Shown here in pieces: positions 13,147 to 25,584 of a DNA stretch of 64,000 bases. The translations under genes were made by a program, and so were the position numbers. The stretch spans positions 23,181,896-23,245,895 of the forward strand of contig NC_135001.1 of assembly GCF_051020985.1 (NCBI RefSeq), written 5' to 3'. The notes under the pieces were generated by a model. The model ran no database searches and was not told where the DNA came from. It saw only the letters and a program-made list of their open reading frames with translations. This DNA is from Nomia melanderi. Lineage: Eukaryota; Arthropoda; Insecta; Hymenoptera; Halictidae. Position 1 is the stretch's first letter. Every line of letters begins with the position of its first letter.

Positions 13147-13364
13147 TAATTCTCAGAAAACTGGCCGATTTCTCAATGAGATCAACTTATAAGTTCGTGA
13201 TGTATCGCTACATGGAAAATATTCAAACATCTTATTATTCCATAAATATTAAACAAGTAATCAGTTCTAAGAAAGTTCAGTATTTCCTTAAACTGTGTGG
13301 TATTTCGCAAAATTACGATAGATTTAAATAAAAACGAGATTTCTCGTTTCCGGTACGCAATGTG
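13147..13364 (+). mobile_element. MITE family F, copy
   Basis: Begins near TTAATTCTCAGAAAACTGGC and ends CCGGTACGCAATGTG. Interior is diverged but collinear with the other F copies. Confidence 0.6.
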
Positions 13365-13447
13365 CATATATCTAAACCCTTTGCAGACGAAAATTCTCTG
13401 AACAATACAAAACCTTTCGCAGATTCTCCAAATCACGCGTCGAATGC

Positions 13448-14026
13448 CTAAATAGCATGGAATAAGGAAATTCCATACTGGTTTCTTGTCCGACTTTGAA
13501 TCATTTGTTTGCAACTTAGTATCACAAACACAAAGGTTGATCTCGGTAAACCGTCGACATTCGTCCGCAAAGCACGCCGGACGCCGAGGACTCGTTTGTC
13601 GGGAGTTGTCTCGAATTTGTATGATTTGTGCGACGTCACGTCCTCGATTCCCAGTGTGCTCGTCGGCCGACATCTTTCCCGCTGACTTATCATCCGGCAG
13701 ACAAACGGGACGGGGGTCGGTTGAACGGTTCGCGAAAGGGTCACCGGAGTTGCGTGGGCGGACGTGAACGCCCAGGGAAACTTGGCCCGTAGGATGCACT
13801 CGGGCGATACAGAACGGCGAAACTTTCGCAACTGTGAACGGCGAAATCTCTTTCGTAAACGGAAGAGTAGGAACACTTCGACGATGATCCACCGGAGACG
13901 ACAGGATGAATGAAAACTTCCCGGCGAACTATCTATCTCGTTCCCCCCCTCCGCTCCCCTCGCTCGTTCGCTCCGCTGGCTTCCGGAGCTATTTAAAGGC
14001 GACCGTCGGCTCTGCTTAAATCTCAA
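13448..14026 (-). other. Unrecognised 192-codon ORF in GC-rich block
   Basis: The longest minus-strand ORF outside the islands near KCNQ, lying in a GC-rich block (about 13540-14070). It is Arg/Ser-rich with no domain, signal peptide or membrane segment I recognise. A second ORF (13182-13892) overlaps most of it in another frame, and a plus-strand ORF also overlaps. Overlapping open frames in CpG-rich DNA argue for chance. A TTTAAATAG motif lies just inside its 5' end on the minus strand (about 13990), so a lineage-specific exon cannot be excluded. Confidence 0.15.
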
Positions 14027-14370
14027 TAAAACAGTGTCCCCGGGATCAACGCCGCGCGCCGGGGGTGTGCGGCCTGACTAGCCGCTGAATAATGCATGCG
14101 TCCGTTTCAAGTGCTCTTTTTCAAATTATTTTCTCGTTCGGATCAATTTTTCAACTGAATTTATCCCGACGGCGTGTTTGCCTTCCATTTCCCCGCGTGA
14201 ATGCGCGCCGGAGTAATGAGATTTCACCGGGATATCGAATATTGTATCGTTTTGATCGCTCCGATTGTGGAGGTGCGTTTCTTTTCGATTTTCTGGGAGT
14301 GTTAGATGGCAATTGGCTCGTTAATGATAGCGGAGACATAGAGTTGTGGTTTGTATACTGCGGGGACGTA

Positions 14371-14608
14371 TTAAGCGTTTGCACTCGAGAGGTGACTCTC
14401 ACTCACCACTTGATTACACAATAAAATTATCAAATTTGATACTTAATATGAAACTTCGTATAATGCGTCAATTTGAGAAATATTCAAAACAGCTTTGTCT
14501 CTCAATGTAAGTATGATTCCTCGAGCTAGTTTCATAGAATATCCTCTCTATCTCATCAGAAAATCTTAAAATATTTCCAATGAAAAACTTCAGAGTGCAA
14601 AGGGTTAA
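14371..14608 (+). mobile_element. MITE family A, copy with intact TTAA flanks
   Basis: Body 14375-14604, TTAA at 14371-14374 and 14605-14608. Left GCGTTTGCACTCGAGA, right GAGTGCAAAGGG. Subterminal palindrome GGTGACTCTCACTCACC. Confidence 0.87.
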
Positions 14609-14680
14609 CCCTTATGGTGTCCCTAGCACGAATGAAAAATGTTATATTGTAACATCTCTTAGATTCCTTTATTTTCCTTC

Positions 14681-14900
14681 TTAACACTAGAACTACCAGT
14701 CAAAATGACTGGTTTCGACTTTTTTGTTTAGCAATTATTGATACCTTCGAAGCATTGAATATTCGAAATGATTTTGAAAATAAATAGTTTCATTTCAGTA
14801 CTATAATGAATGCCCGAAGAAACTGAAAGTAATCTATTGTTACAATTTTTATGGGAATTGCATATTAATCGTATTAAGTGCTCGGTAGTTCTAGTGTATT
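14681..14900 (-). mobile_element. MITE family 1, copy 4
   Basis: Body 14685-14896 with left TTAA intact and right target site changed to TATT. TIRs CACTAGAACTACC and CGGTAGTTCTAGTG. Reverse orientation relative to copies 2 and 3. Confidence 0.85.
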
Positions 14901-15834
14901 GTTCCTCTTTCATTTTGATCCTTTGTGGTTCCGATTTTTGTTTGCAGAATTTTAATTCTACTCTCGTTGCCATTTTTGTGACACGTTATCCGCTGAATGT
15001 TTAATTCCTTTATGAATGATTTGCAAATACCTTTGTTGAAATGTAAATTGCCGAGCTCTCCGAACGAGTGCGTTGTTTTCGCATTTAACGAAGTACAGGA
15101 AGTGTGGATTGTTTTAATACGTCATTGTTCGATGCGAAAGCATAACAAAGGAACTTCGCGCTGAAATACTTTTGTTGTTCATTGTTCGCACGAAGTAATA
15201 ACAATAAATCGTGCTTCGTCCATTGAAAACCGTTCGCTCGATCGATCAGTTCCTGTTGCACCGACCGAGCCGAATCCACCGATAACTAACCCTGTAAATT
15301 CCATAATGAACTCCTTAACGCAGCGAGCCGGCACACACGATGCGTACAGATCGCTCGGCACGCACGAAATCCGCTGCCCAATTAAAATCAACTTCGCGGT
15401 TTATTCTCTGACATTAAACCGTCGCGTCCGGCATAAATATTAATCAACCGTACGCTCCGCTGAATAAGAAATATATTATTGATTTGACACAATTCCTCCT
15501 AATCGTTCATCGTCACGAGTGCGGACAAATTTATTATACCGCAATATTCAGGCATAAATTCCTGTAGACCGCTGAGTGCATCAGCATCATTTCGTCAGTT
15601 TTTTGGAAAGCCACGGTTCATCATCTTATCGGTACTTTCACGGTTATTCTTTTGTTAATCATTCGTTTTATGTTTCTCCTTCGTAACAGGAAGGGATGTC
15701 ATCTTCGGTGATTCATTAGAGATGAATCTATTCATTGCAATTCTACATTTACGGAATTACAAAATTACAAGAAGAAAAATCTGATTAATTCTATATTTTT
15801 AGGATTACAGACAAGAAAATGTGATTTATTATAT

Positions 15835-16082
15835 TTAACCCTTTGCACTCGAGAGGCGCCTTTCAGTCGGCATTTGATTTAACCCAGCGAAATGATAAAA
15901 TTTAAAATTCAATATTAAATTTTCTATAATCTACCAACACATGGACCATCGAAATAAAATAGTTTCGTCACTTAATTCATGCAAGGTATTGTTTTATATT
16001 CATTGTAAAGAATACCATTGATATTTCATCAGAAAATAATGAATATTTGTCGCGAAAAATATTCTCGAGTGCAGAGGGTTAA
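15835..16082 (+). mobile_element. MITE family A, copy
   Basis: Body 15839-16078 with TTAA on both sides. Ends CCCTTTGCACTCGAGAG and CTCGAGTGCAGAGGG. Confidence 0.87.
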
Positions 16083-17404
16083 GAAACTTTGTGCAATGAA
16101 TAGGGGAAGAATTATTTCGCGATTGAATGAAATCAACGGTTAACCGAATAACCGTGTTACACGTGGTGTATTGATATTTTCAAGGCATTTCGTTAGAACC
16201 GAATTGTTAGGGCGAGGAACGGTCTTGCCAACTGGCAGCTCCTCTTTTTTCCATTACTCACCCCGTGCTGCGCCACCCCTTTAGCTTCCGTAACGCGCGA
16301 GTCCCTCCCGAATTTCTTTCCGGTGGGGAACAAGAATAAATCGATTCTAAAGGGAAACCTCACGTCCATTCATTTCCCCTGAATGACTCGTGACCGGAAT
16401 AAAACCGTTTCGCGGAATGTCAGTGCGTAAGGCACACGTGCGTCGAACTGACGCCGATTTTTCAATGCTCGATAAAACTTCGAATGATCTTCGGGAACGG
16501 TCTTTACTGTACCACGATCGAGAAGACGGTCCTTTCATGAGTCGTTTCGAATTCTTAGGAATTTTTCGATTGAGAATCATGGAAAATTACGCTGAGATGT
16601 TGCTGTAAACACATCAATGGGTGACCTACTAGTTTTTGTAATGTTATAGTACACCTTTGGAAATGGAGAACCTTCAACTAAGGTTGAACAACTGTGTCTG
16701 CTATTTTTTTAGAGTAATATCTGTCACCTTTAAAAAGTAGAATTATTCAAACAGGTTCCCAAAGAATGAAATTAACATGTAACTTCAAATTTTACTTGCG
16801 ATTTTCCTATGAAACATATGAGATATTTTTATTGACCATTTTTTACAGTACTGTACGATTTCAAAAAATTGAAATATTCAAAGAGACTCCTAAAGATTGA
16901 AATTTCTACGTAACTTTGAACTTTCCCTGTGAATTTACCGTGAAATACAGGAGATTCACTTCTTACTACCATTTTGTCTGTAAAGGTATATAGAGGCAAC
17001 ATTTATAGCAACGTTTATAGCTCGCAAAATGGATTAGCGGGGTCGTCAGCGGCGCACACCGCCATAAACCAAGTCGGCCCCGCTACTAGTTCGCTCATCC
17101 AACTATACTATGCGAGCACTGTAAATTCACAATTCGAGACTCCGTATTTTGAACGTTCGAGCTGGTGCCTTTATACATCGAATTCACTTTAATCGCTGAA
17201 AAATCGCTTTGCCACTTCTGTTCCACGACCATTACGTTGAACAATAAATAAAATATCACATATACCACTACGATACATATAATATGTCTCTAAATATTCA
17301 CCTGTTATTTAACTCACTACTTACAGTTAAGAAAAGTCAGTGCCATTTATATTTATTCCATTACATTCGAAATTCTCGTCTCGAGTCTGATTCGGCAGAA
17401 CGCG

Positions 17405-17623
17405 TTAACACTAGAACTACCGAGCATTTAATACGATTAATATGCAATTACAAAAATTGTAACGACAAATTATTTTCAGTTTCTTCAGACATTCATTATA
17501 GCACTCAAATGAAGCTATTCATTTTCAAAATCATTTCGAATATTCAATTCGAAAATATCAATAATTGCTAAACAAAAAAATCGAAACCACTCATTTTGAC
17601 TGATACGGTATTTCCAGTGTTAA
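17405..17623 (+). mobile_element. MITE family 1, copy 5
   Basis: Body 17409-17619, TTAA on both sides. Right TIR carries substitutions (CGGTATTTCCAGTG) and the internal palindrome is partly eroded. Confidence 0.85.
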
Positions 17624-18180
17624 TCCGTTGAATGTCGCATCGATCGTATACGAGTGACACAATTTTTCAATCTTCCCGATGGAATGATTAACTTTTACTT
17701 CGACACAACGAGCGAATCAATTTTTATAGGATAAGATGCAAGAGGATTCTGCTCGGTTCCCATTCCATCGAGTATATTGGTTCAGTTTCATAGAATATTT
17801 CGGGACGATAGTTTTCCAATCAACGTGTTAATATTAATTAATGCTCGTTATATATAGACGGAGCTGTCGCGTATGAATCGCGGGGACGAATATTGATAAA
17901 ATTTCTTGCATACGAGACGTGGCGTTCGGGAAAATCGAATTTAAATTATTCGCCGAGTGCACGTGCACTTAGCTCCCGGCTTGACCCCGCGGAGGTCGCC
18001 GCTGATCTCACGGATACGCGCGAAGTCTTTTTATAAATATTTTTCAACAGATCACCGAGCTTATCTGTAAAAAGCTGCCGGTCTCAAATGAAGGGAAATT
18101 TCTCTGCGAACGTTTCCTTTTCTACGGGGATTCCGGTTTCTGTATGGAAAACGGTGTCACCGGCGCGAAAAGATTTGTCT

Positions 18181-18404
18181 TTAACCAGTTAACTGTGTTC
18201 GACGAGTATACACGTCGTCTTAAAACTCTTAATGGCGCTAACTTTTTCAACGATGGATTATTTATTTTTTCAGACAAACGTGTAATTCTTCGTTTCGCTT
18301 TAGTTTTTCGTTAGGACAGATTTTAAATACATACTTCATTATTTGATTTTATTGCGCGCACAATGAGAGATTTTTCAAACTAAATTCCACACTTAACTGG
18401 TTAA
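18181..18404 (+). mobile_element. MITE family G (CCAGTTAACTGTG ends), full copy
   Basis: Body 18185-18400, TTAA on both sides. Ends CCAGTTAACTGTG and CACTTAACTGG. Inboard of the left end is CGACG-8nt-CGTCG. The TIR itself contains TTAA. Confidence 0.85.
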
Positions 18405-18577
18405 AAGTATTTTTGCAATTTTCTATGGAATATTCTTGTTTCCTTAGCAATATATTATTTTCGATGTACGTTATCGCTTTGAAAATTCATGCATCGAGAT
18501 TCCTGGTTTTACTCTTCGATTCTTTGATGATTTGTATTAAACAATTTATATTTATCTTTGGAATATTTACATCTCGC

Positions 18578-18653
18578 TTAATCCTTTGCACTCGAAGATT
18601 TTAATGTCGTATTTAAAATGTCCACACAGAACCAGTCGAGTGTAAAGGATTAA
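18578..18653. mobile_element. MITE family A, 68-bp internally deleted derivative
   Basis: Body 18582-18649 with TTAA on both sides. Both termini (TCCTTTGCACTCGA and TCGAGTGTAAAGGA) are retained and nearly the whole interior is missing, so the ends alone were apparently kept. Confidence 0.75.
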
Positions 18654-19439
18654 TAATTATAAATTGTATCTGTTTTAATCTTCTGTGTTCTAAATCAGAG
18701 AATTTCTTTAATGTTATTTTCAATGAAGTTGCAGAAGAGTTTGAAACGTTACTAAAATGATACTAAAATTATTAAAATGAAGAAATGTTGCTAAAATTGA
18801 CCGTTTCAACTTTTTATTACCATTTAGGCAATCCAACATTCAAAATCAATTTTCTTGGAATAATGTCTTAATCAGGTATTAAATGAATTCTCGAAATATG
18901 AAGAAAAGTTTGTTCAGTCCCACTCCTCAGGTTTCATTTCTCGACTCTGTCATCAATTATAGAACACCTTTCGCATTTCTGTGCAACAATAAATGAGCTT
19001 CTTCTGCGCCGGATCAACCCCAAACGTTTCTAACTGTCTCTATCCATTTTCTGATGGTAGTTCCGACATCGGGATCAGAAATTCTTTTCTATCGTCGGAA
19101 AAACGAGCAATACGTCCCACAGGAATTCTTAAAGTACCCTATATGACTCCACTCGGATGACGATAAATCTTGCGTCCTTCGAAAGGGGGAAGTGCCAAGA
19201 TGAATATAACTTGTGTCGCTATTTCTTCCCTAGTTGCAAACGAAAGAAAAATTAAACATTCACCGATCCTTCCAATCAATAATTTTTTAACATTTTTATT
19301 TCGAATTGCTGCTTTGGAATTAAATATAGACAATTACAGAAAGTATTAAACTTAACACAAATATAAGATACGTTTGCTTGTAATAGGAAATGAGAGTTGC
19401 AGTGTTTTATTATTAGAAACTTGCTCAATTGAACTACTT

Positions 19440-19640
19440 GTTGTTAGGTTAATTTAATTGAATGATAATTTTATGATAATGAAATATTCTAATATAATTA
19501 TCTAGGATAATTTTATGATAATCAAATATTCTAATATAATTATCTAAGATAATCTGATGATAATCGAATATTCTGATATAATTTATCCTATTATTCCAGT
19601 ACAATTATCTAAGAAAATTTATTGCTAATCAAATATCACG
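19440..19640. repeat. AT-rich tandem repeat, period about 46 bp
   Basis: Three to four copies of a unit including TTTATGATAAT, AAATATTCTAATATAATTAT and CTAAGATAA. Confidence 0.75.
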
Positions 19641-20352
19641 TGTACCTACGTGATAAATATCTCTCATTATATAAATACATTTCTCATTCGTGACATAATA
19701 TAGGTTCATTTACACAGTTCAATTTCACGGCTTTTGTGTGTAATAAAGCTCACGGGCTTAACACGATGAATAGGGTTCAACTGATAAATGACTTCTGGCC
19801 AAAGGATTGGAGCAACCTTTTGGTGGCTGTAACATAAAGCTGACTGGCAATCGATATAAAAGTAGGATTACCGGTTCGTATCTTGAGGCCTTCCACCGCC
19901 AATCGTGATTTCATTCTACGCGAGAAATTAAAAGAAATGATATCTAATCTCTGATAACATTACTTTCGTGCTATATTAACAACGCGTTAGTCCTTTTGTC
20001 CTTTTCAATCAGAATATTACCAGATATCGATCGAGTACAGTATAGAGTACGAGTTCTGATGAATATTAAAATTATTATGCTTCTTACTCTATTCATTTTT
20101 AAATTTATACATATCATTTTATATAACGTATCACACTATATTACAATTTCTTATGTTATTGTAGGAGAAAGAGAATTTTATTTGAAACAGTATAATTATT
20201 TCATGACAACTCACAATAAAACAATCACCAAATCAAACGCGCACATTTCATTACCATGCATTAACTTCACATATATTTGGAATATTCTAGATTCATAAAA
20301 AACGAACATTATTAACATAAAAATCAATATAGAGAAAATCAGTATGAAATGA

Positions 20353-20540
20353 AGTTGTGGGCTCCAATATTGCACCAGGAATAATGGATATTTTAATGAA
20401 TCTTAAAGAAACTACCCTAAAATTATTCGATTATCCAGAGATCCAAATTTTGCACTAAGAAGGGAAACAAAAGATCTAAGAAATATTATAGCATTTCTCA
20501 TTTTCGCTAGGGATACTATAAAAATTAAAGGTTAAGGGCC
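20353..20540 (+). mobile_element. MITE family C, copy without recognisable ends
   Basis: Interior matches the element at 49432 (shared CTCCAATATTGCACCAG start, TTAATGAATCTTAAAGAAAC and later blocks), but neither terminal inverted repeat is clean. Confidence 0.65.
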
Positions 20541-21611
20541 ATGTAACTTCAATGAATTTGATCGAAAGTAATGTCGTAAAGTAGAAAATAAATAGTCGAA
20601 TTTTTTATTAGCGGAATACGTGTTTGTTTTCAAGATTTCTCCCGTAAACCGTGAATAAAAAGAACGGCGGCTGCGCCGAGTGCCATTTGTGTCATTTAGG
20701 GAGAACATGAGCTATCTCCTTGTACTTTTAGCACGTGATCGTCGTCGCTTGGAAGATCGGTCACGTTCAGGACATTAGTCTAGTATACACGACAGCAGAA
20801 TTCATAGTGCAATAAGAAATTCAAGAAATTTACCGACTTACTGATACTTATTTGTATTGCCTTTTGTGCTGTAGTTGTTTTGTTTATATCTAATGTTTCT
20901 TTAAAATTAAGAATGTTTCATAAATATTTGTAACATTCTTCGCAGAAAAATCTTCATTTTAAAGTTAGATCTGTAAGTGCAATGGTGAACAGATTTGTAA
21001 TACAATATTGAATTTAATGATATAAATAACTTAACAATATACGTGTTATTAAGTTACTAAGCATAGAATTTGTCAGAATATTAATCAAACATGATCACAA
21101 TGGAAACATAGTTCGCAAACACGGTGAATGGAAAATTCTCAGGTATTTTACAAATATGTTTATTTCTGTGTAAAATTCATTCATGAATTTCTCAGGAAAC
21201 ATTCTCCTTGATACGTTTATTGATCCCCGAGTTATCCAAGTAAAAAGTATCTCAATTAATCTATTAATATGAAAACGAGAGTAAAAAGAGCCTCCGCTTG
21301 GAAGCCATGATAGATACTGACAGCAGAGAAATTAATTATTCCGAGGTATGATACGGTGGAGCTTCGATTATCTGAGCATCGTTTACTCGAATAATGATCT
21401 CTACGTCCGCCCAGATGAACTCCACGTTGTAACATTTCCATTTTCGAAGGAAGATAACATACGAAACGAAGGAAAAATATTAAGCTACATTTTCCTTATC
21501 GGGATACAAAAATGATTCTCATATATCATTACTCAAAGCATTTATTTTAAGAATTCTCTCAATCGGTATTTGTATTAATATATTCTACAAACTAATTTAA
21601 TGATAATTCAT

Positions 21612-21950
21612 AGATAAATTACGCAACAGAGGTGTTTTATTCAAATGTTTCGCATAGCAATGCGAACTTTAATTTCAAATATCAAATATTCAACTTCATA
21701 GTTTGGTTGCATCGATTCATGTGATGATTGAGAGTCACTTCTCTGAGAGTGATTCTCAGTCACCACTTGATTTGACGCAGTGCAACTATGAAATGTGATA
21801 TTCAATGTTGAACTTCGTATAACGCCTCGATACGTGAAACATTGGAATAAAACATCTTTGTTGCTCAATGTACTCGTGATTTATTTTCGAGATAATTTCA
21901 AAGAATGTCACCTTCGCCTCGTCAAAAATGTTAAATATTTCTAGGGTTAA
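21612..21950. mobile_element. MITE family A inverted dimer (fold-back)
   Basis: A reversed family A half (about 21612-21736) is joined head-to-head to a forward copy (about 21737-21946) ending AGGG-TTAA. The two arms pair imperfectly over about 100 bp around a centre near 21745 (TCACT-8nt-AGTGA). The right TTAA (21947-21950) is shared with the next family C element. Confidence 0.7.
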
Positions 21951-22138
21951 CCCTTTGAACTCCAATATTGCACCAGTTATAATATTAAATATTTTAATGA
22001 ATCTTCCGCACATCCAAATGTTCTACTAACAAGGAAAATAAACGATCGAAATGTTATAGCATTTCTAATTTTCGCTAGGAATATAAAAAATAGTTGCAGT
22101 TGATAGATTACAAAACAACCTTGAGTGCAAAGGGTTAA
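21947..22138 (+). mobile_element. MITE family C (CCCTTTGAACTC end), full copy
   Basis: Body 21951-22134 between TTAA sites, the left one shared with the family A dimer. Left CCCTTTGAACTC, right TTGAGTGCAAAGGG. Palindrome CAATATTG sits just inside the left end. Confidence 0.8.
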
Positions 22139-22249
22139 CTATCCAAACACAACGATCTCATCTCTATCCACTAAAAACACTCATCCCCCCAGAACTCCAC
22201 GCATCATCCAAATCCAACAAAAACATCCAGCACAATAACCTAATAAAAA

Positions 22250-24870
22250 CTTTCAAGGAACCTTCCATCCCAATCTCCGTCCGCCATCGAAAGCTATCGA
22301 CGAAGCAACGACAATACCATCAATCCCCATGTATCGCAATCTGAACAGAGCTCGGACCACCTTAAACAACCGAGTATCGTCCGTTCCACCGCGATTCCCC
22401 GTAGTTCCGCATATAAACGCGGATAAATCACGGGAAGACCGACCCCCCCGTCGGGCCGAACAATTCCCGCGTCCCGTTGAATTCAAACGAGCGCGACCGG
22501 AATCGAAAGCGTTTCTGCCCGAGCGATCTGCCGCGTCGCGCGGCGAAGTAGGAGGGGGTGGGGCGAGATGAAAACATTTCTTCTGATCTCTAAACGGTGC
22601 GCGGCGTGCAAGCGCCTGGCCACCCCCCTCGGTTCGGGGTTGCGGTGGGTGGCGGAACTACAGGGTGGCCAAGTGAGCCACAGTTGGTTGCGAGCTGTCG
22701 TCATGAGCGCATTACGCGTCTTCGGCCTGCACGACGCGACCTCGTGTGCCCCGTGAGATTGCGTGATTCGTACAGGTGCGCGTGATCGCCGCAGGAAGGA
22801 CAGTTCTCCCGAAGCGCAACCGATTTTTCGCTCGCGACACCCATCCGGCGCGTGTGCTTCGACACCGGTGACCGCCACGCTGTAAACGTTTCCCCGTGAA
22901 ACCCCTGTCCTCTTCCACCCGTCCCCCGCACGCACGTGATCGGTGAACAACCTGGTGCGCCTCAGTGACCGATCTTTCAGTTTCGACGATCAAGCGTGTT
23001 CGATTTCTCCCTGAGCTCGTGCCTCGAAATCGAGCGAATTCAGTTCGAGAGTTCGATTCGCCGGCGATGCTTCGAGTGACGTCGCCGCAGAGATCGGGGA
23101 GATCGTGAGTGCGCGAGGAGTCTCGTCGACGCTCCGTTTTCCGAGTACCTCGAGGATCCCCGGTGACCCGCGATCGGTTCCCCTCTGATTTCCACCATTA
23201 ATGGGCACGAGGATCGGCGATGACGCATGGTCGCGCGCAGTCGGGAGCGCAGGGCTGAAGAGGAAGCCGGAGGGAGATTGCCGTCGCGACCGATCTCCAT
23301 ATTTAGCCGACCGCGGCGGAGGACTTAAATGTCAGGAGGGAACGTCGGGACCGTCGCTGGAGCATTCGATTAAAATTTGATCGGCCCGCCGGCAGCCTGG
23401 AACTGGGCTCCGTCCCGTCGCGAGCCCGCCGCGAGCCCGCCGCGAGAGCCCGCGAGCATGGCGAGGATAATCGTCGCGAAGCGCGGCGCCCGTTGTCTCG
23501 CCCGATCCTCGGAGGAGCCGCGCCGCGAGCAAGGACGGCCGTCCGGGTATCGTAAAATTTTATTCTCAGGAGCCGCGCTCGCGATCCGGGATCGTAAAGC
23601 ACGATAGAACATCGACGGGCGGCAATATCTCCGGCCGTAAATGGAAGCTGTTGTATCTCGTCCGACCGGGAGCGATAATAATAAATCGAGTGTCGCGTAT
23701 GAGAGTAATAAAACGGATCGCCGCGAGCCCGCCGCGGTCCGCACGGAAGCTCGGACAATTAGAAAACGCCGGAGTCCGTCGAAGATTAGAGTGGAGCCGC
23801 TGTCGGGCCGGAATGGCGGATCCCGTTTGAAAGATTAACGGGAGCGCTTGAACCCGCGAAAGGTCAAAGGACACGCGACCATAGGGGAGACCCGGTCGGC
23901 CGGGAAACGTTCGCGGCCGATAATAGACGCTGTTCTCGGGGAGGAGGCATTGTCGCGGCCCTCTCGCCCGGAGGAACGGGATTTCCTCGGCTTTTCAGGG
24001 AACTGGGACGCAATCGCGGCGAATGAAAAAAGTTAGCGCGCCGCCGAGCAAAGTTTCGGCCCGGTGGCACCGTCTCGAGGGCCGACTTCGCTGTTTCGAC
24101 GTGTCCGGGACAGTCCCCGGCGCGAGGGCCGCCCTTCCCTCGCGGTGAGACGCCTTTGTGATCCTCCGCGATGCACGTTCCCCGATGGCGATAATCGATA
24201 TTCCCGAGTCGATCGGGAGACTCGTCTCGAAATCCACTTTCCCGAGCGATTCTTCGAGCACGCCGGACCGCTCCTCGGCCGCGGGGAAGGATCTTCGATC
24301 CCCGTGTCGTCTGGGAGACTAGAATCCCGCGAGATTCCCTGGATTTCCGGCAGCGGGGATCGAGTGTCGGTTATCAGATGCTGTCTCGCGAAGGGGACCG
24401 ACGGTTCTCGAGAATGACAATCACTTTATTCGAACTTTCCCGGGAAACTGTGGGACGCAATCCGTTCAGGAGAGTCTCCAGGTGAAACGGGGAGTTTCCG
24501 TTCGAGCTAGACGCTTCGCCGGCGACGGCGACGAGTTTGTCGAGCAGCTTTAGAAACGCGTCTCCTCGTTGAAACGGATGACACGCCGAGAAGAAACGTC
24601 GATACACGTTCAGCGCGGAAGAATCAATGAACGAGAAGGCGCCGGTTGAATAGCCGTGAGCTCCGGGAGACTGCATTCGACGCGTCCCCGAGTCCTTCCA
24701 TCCCGCGCGCGACTTTTACACGAGATTCCCATCAATTCTTCAGCGAGCGGACGCGACGCGCGAGTCGAAGCGACAGCCGCGAAGCTGACGGAGAGAATTG
24801 TCCGCGGACGCGGAAGATTCGGTTACGGAAGCTAATCGGCTCCGCGGGATTGAACCGGACCGTGAACTAG
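22250..24870. promoter_or_regulatory. CpG-rich island upstream of KCNQ (likely promoter/5'UTR region)
   Basis: About 2.6 kb of strikingly GC- and CpG-rich sequence in otherwise AT-rich DNA, directly upstream of the first coding exon. Overlapping ORFs of 60-155 codons occur on both strands with arginine/serine-rich nonsense composition, as expected for unselected CpG-rich DNA. No protein domain is recognisable. Position and composition suggest the KCNQ promoter and untranslated first exon(s), but no TATA box or clear initiator was identified, so the transcription start is not placed. Confidence 0.5.
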
Positions 24871-24895
24871 AGAGATGCTACCGCAAATTCGCCAG

Positions 24896-25330
24896 AAGAT
24901 AGCTTCGGAAGGCGAAGAGGGAAGGAACAAGCTGACAATACTCGAAATCGAAAGAACAAGAAGCAAATAAAAAGGAATCCTCTCGAGGATGAAGCGCTGC
25001 CAGAGCAACCTCCCTGGATGATGAACTCTGCGACCGAATCTTCGGTGATCGTTTATAAACTGAAACGCTCCTCTCCCTTTCTAGCCTATCCCCAGGAATC
25101 CCCTCGGTTTTTAACAACGGAAAGCTAGCCAGCGAAGCAAGAAGCTAACAATACTCCTCGAAACCGAAAGAACGAGAAGCAAATAAAAAGAAGTCCTCTC
25201 GAGGATGTGCTGCCAGAGCGAACTTGGATGATGATTTCGAACTTTGTAACCGAATCTTCGTTTATAAACTGAAACGCTCTTGAATCGTCGAGATTTCAAG
25301 GACTCTTCTCCCCTTCTATCCTGAAGTATC
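24896..25330. repeat. Two-copy tandem duplication, period about 216 bp, in presumed KCNQ 5' region
   Basis: The segment containing AAGCAAATAAAAAG and TCCTCTCGAGGAT at about 24961 recurs at about 25177, followed in both copies by CCGAATCTTCG and TTTATAAACTGAAACGCTC. Copies differ by substitutions and small indels. It lies just upstream of the first coding exon, so it may be in the promoter or 5'UTR. Confidence 0.8.
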
Positions 25331-25488
25331 TCCTCGGTTTAACAGTGATCCGTGATCGTCGTCACCTGTAGGTCTCGATCGGTTGTGTGGTGCTCGTGTA
25401 GCTGCGCATCGAGTAGCGACCGTGCGACGAAGGTAAAGTGACAAAGCGAAGTGTGGACCGTGAAGTGGTCGCAGACCGTCAGACGACC

Positions 25489-25584
25489 ATGGACAGAAGA
25501 GACAGCCGCTTGGTCGTTCGACAAGGTCGCTCGCCGGGCGGGAACGGCAAGACAGCCTCGGGATGCTGCACGCTGTTATGCTAG
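25489..25584 (+). promoter_or_regulatory. Upstream ORF overlapping the first KCNQ ATG
   Basis: A 31-codon ORF starts in strong context (GACCATGG: A at -3, G at +4) and ends at TAG 25582-25584, overlapping the candidate main start at 25563 in another frame. That main ATG has only moderate context (G at -3, C at +4). If both lie in the mature mRNA, the uORF would be expected to dampen initiation at 25563 and favour reinitiation at Met33 (25659). The uORF disappears if a 5'UTR intron runs from the donor-like GAAG|GTAAAG (after 25432) to the acceptor-like TTTGCAG before 25638, which is in frame. Confidence 0.5.

Noticed and set aside
22483..22950. 155-codon minus-strand ORF in the CpG island
   Set aside because: No domain recognised. 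Several overlapping ORFs on both strands with Arg/Ser-rich composition indicate chance in CpG-rich DNA.
23303..23758. 151-codon minus-strand ORF and overlapping frames
   Set aside because: Four or more frames are open over the same bases, so codon structure is not specific to any one.
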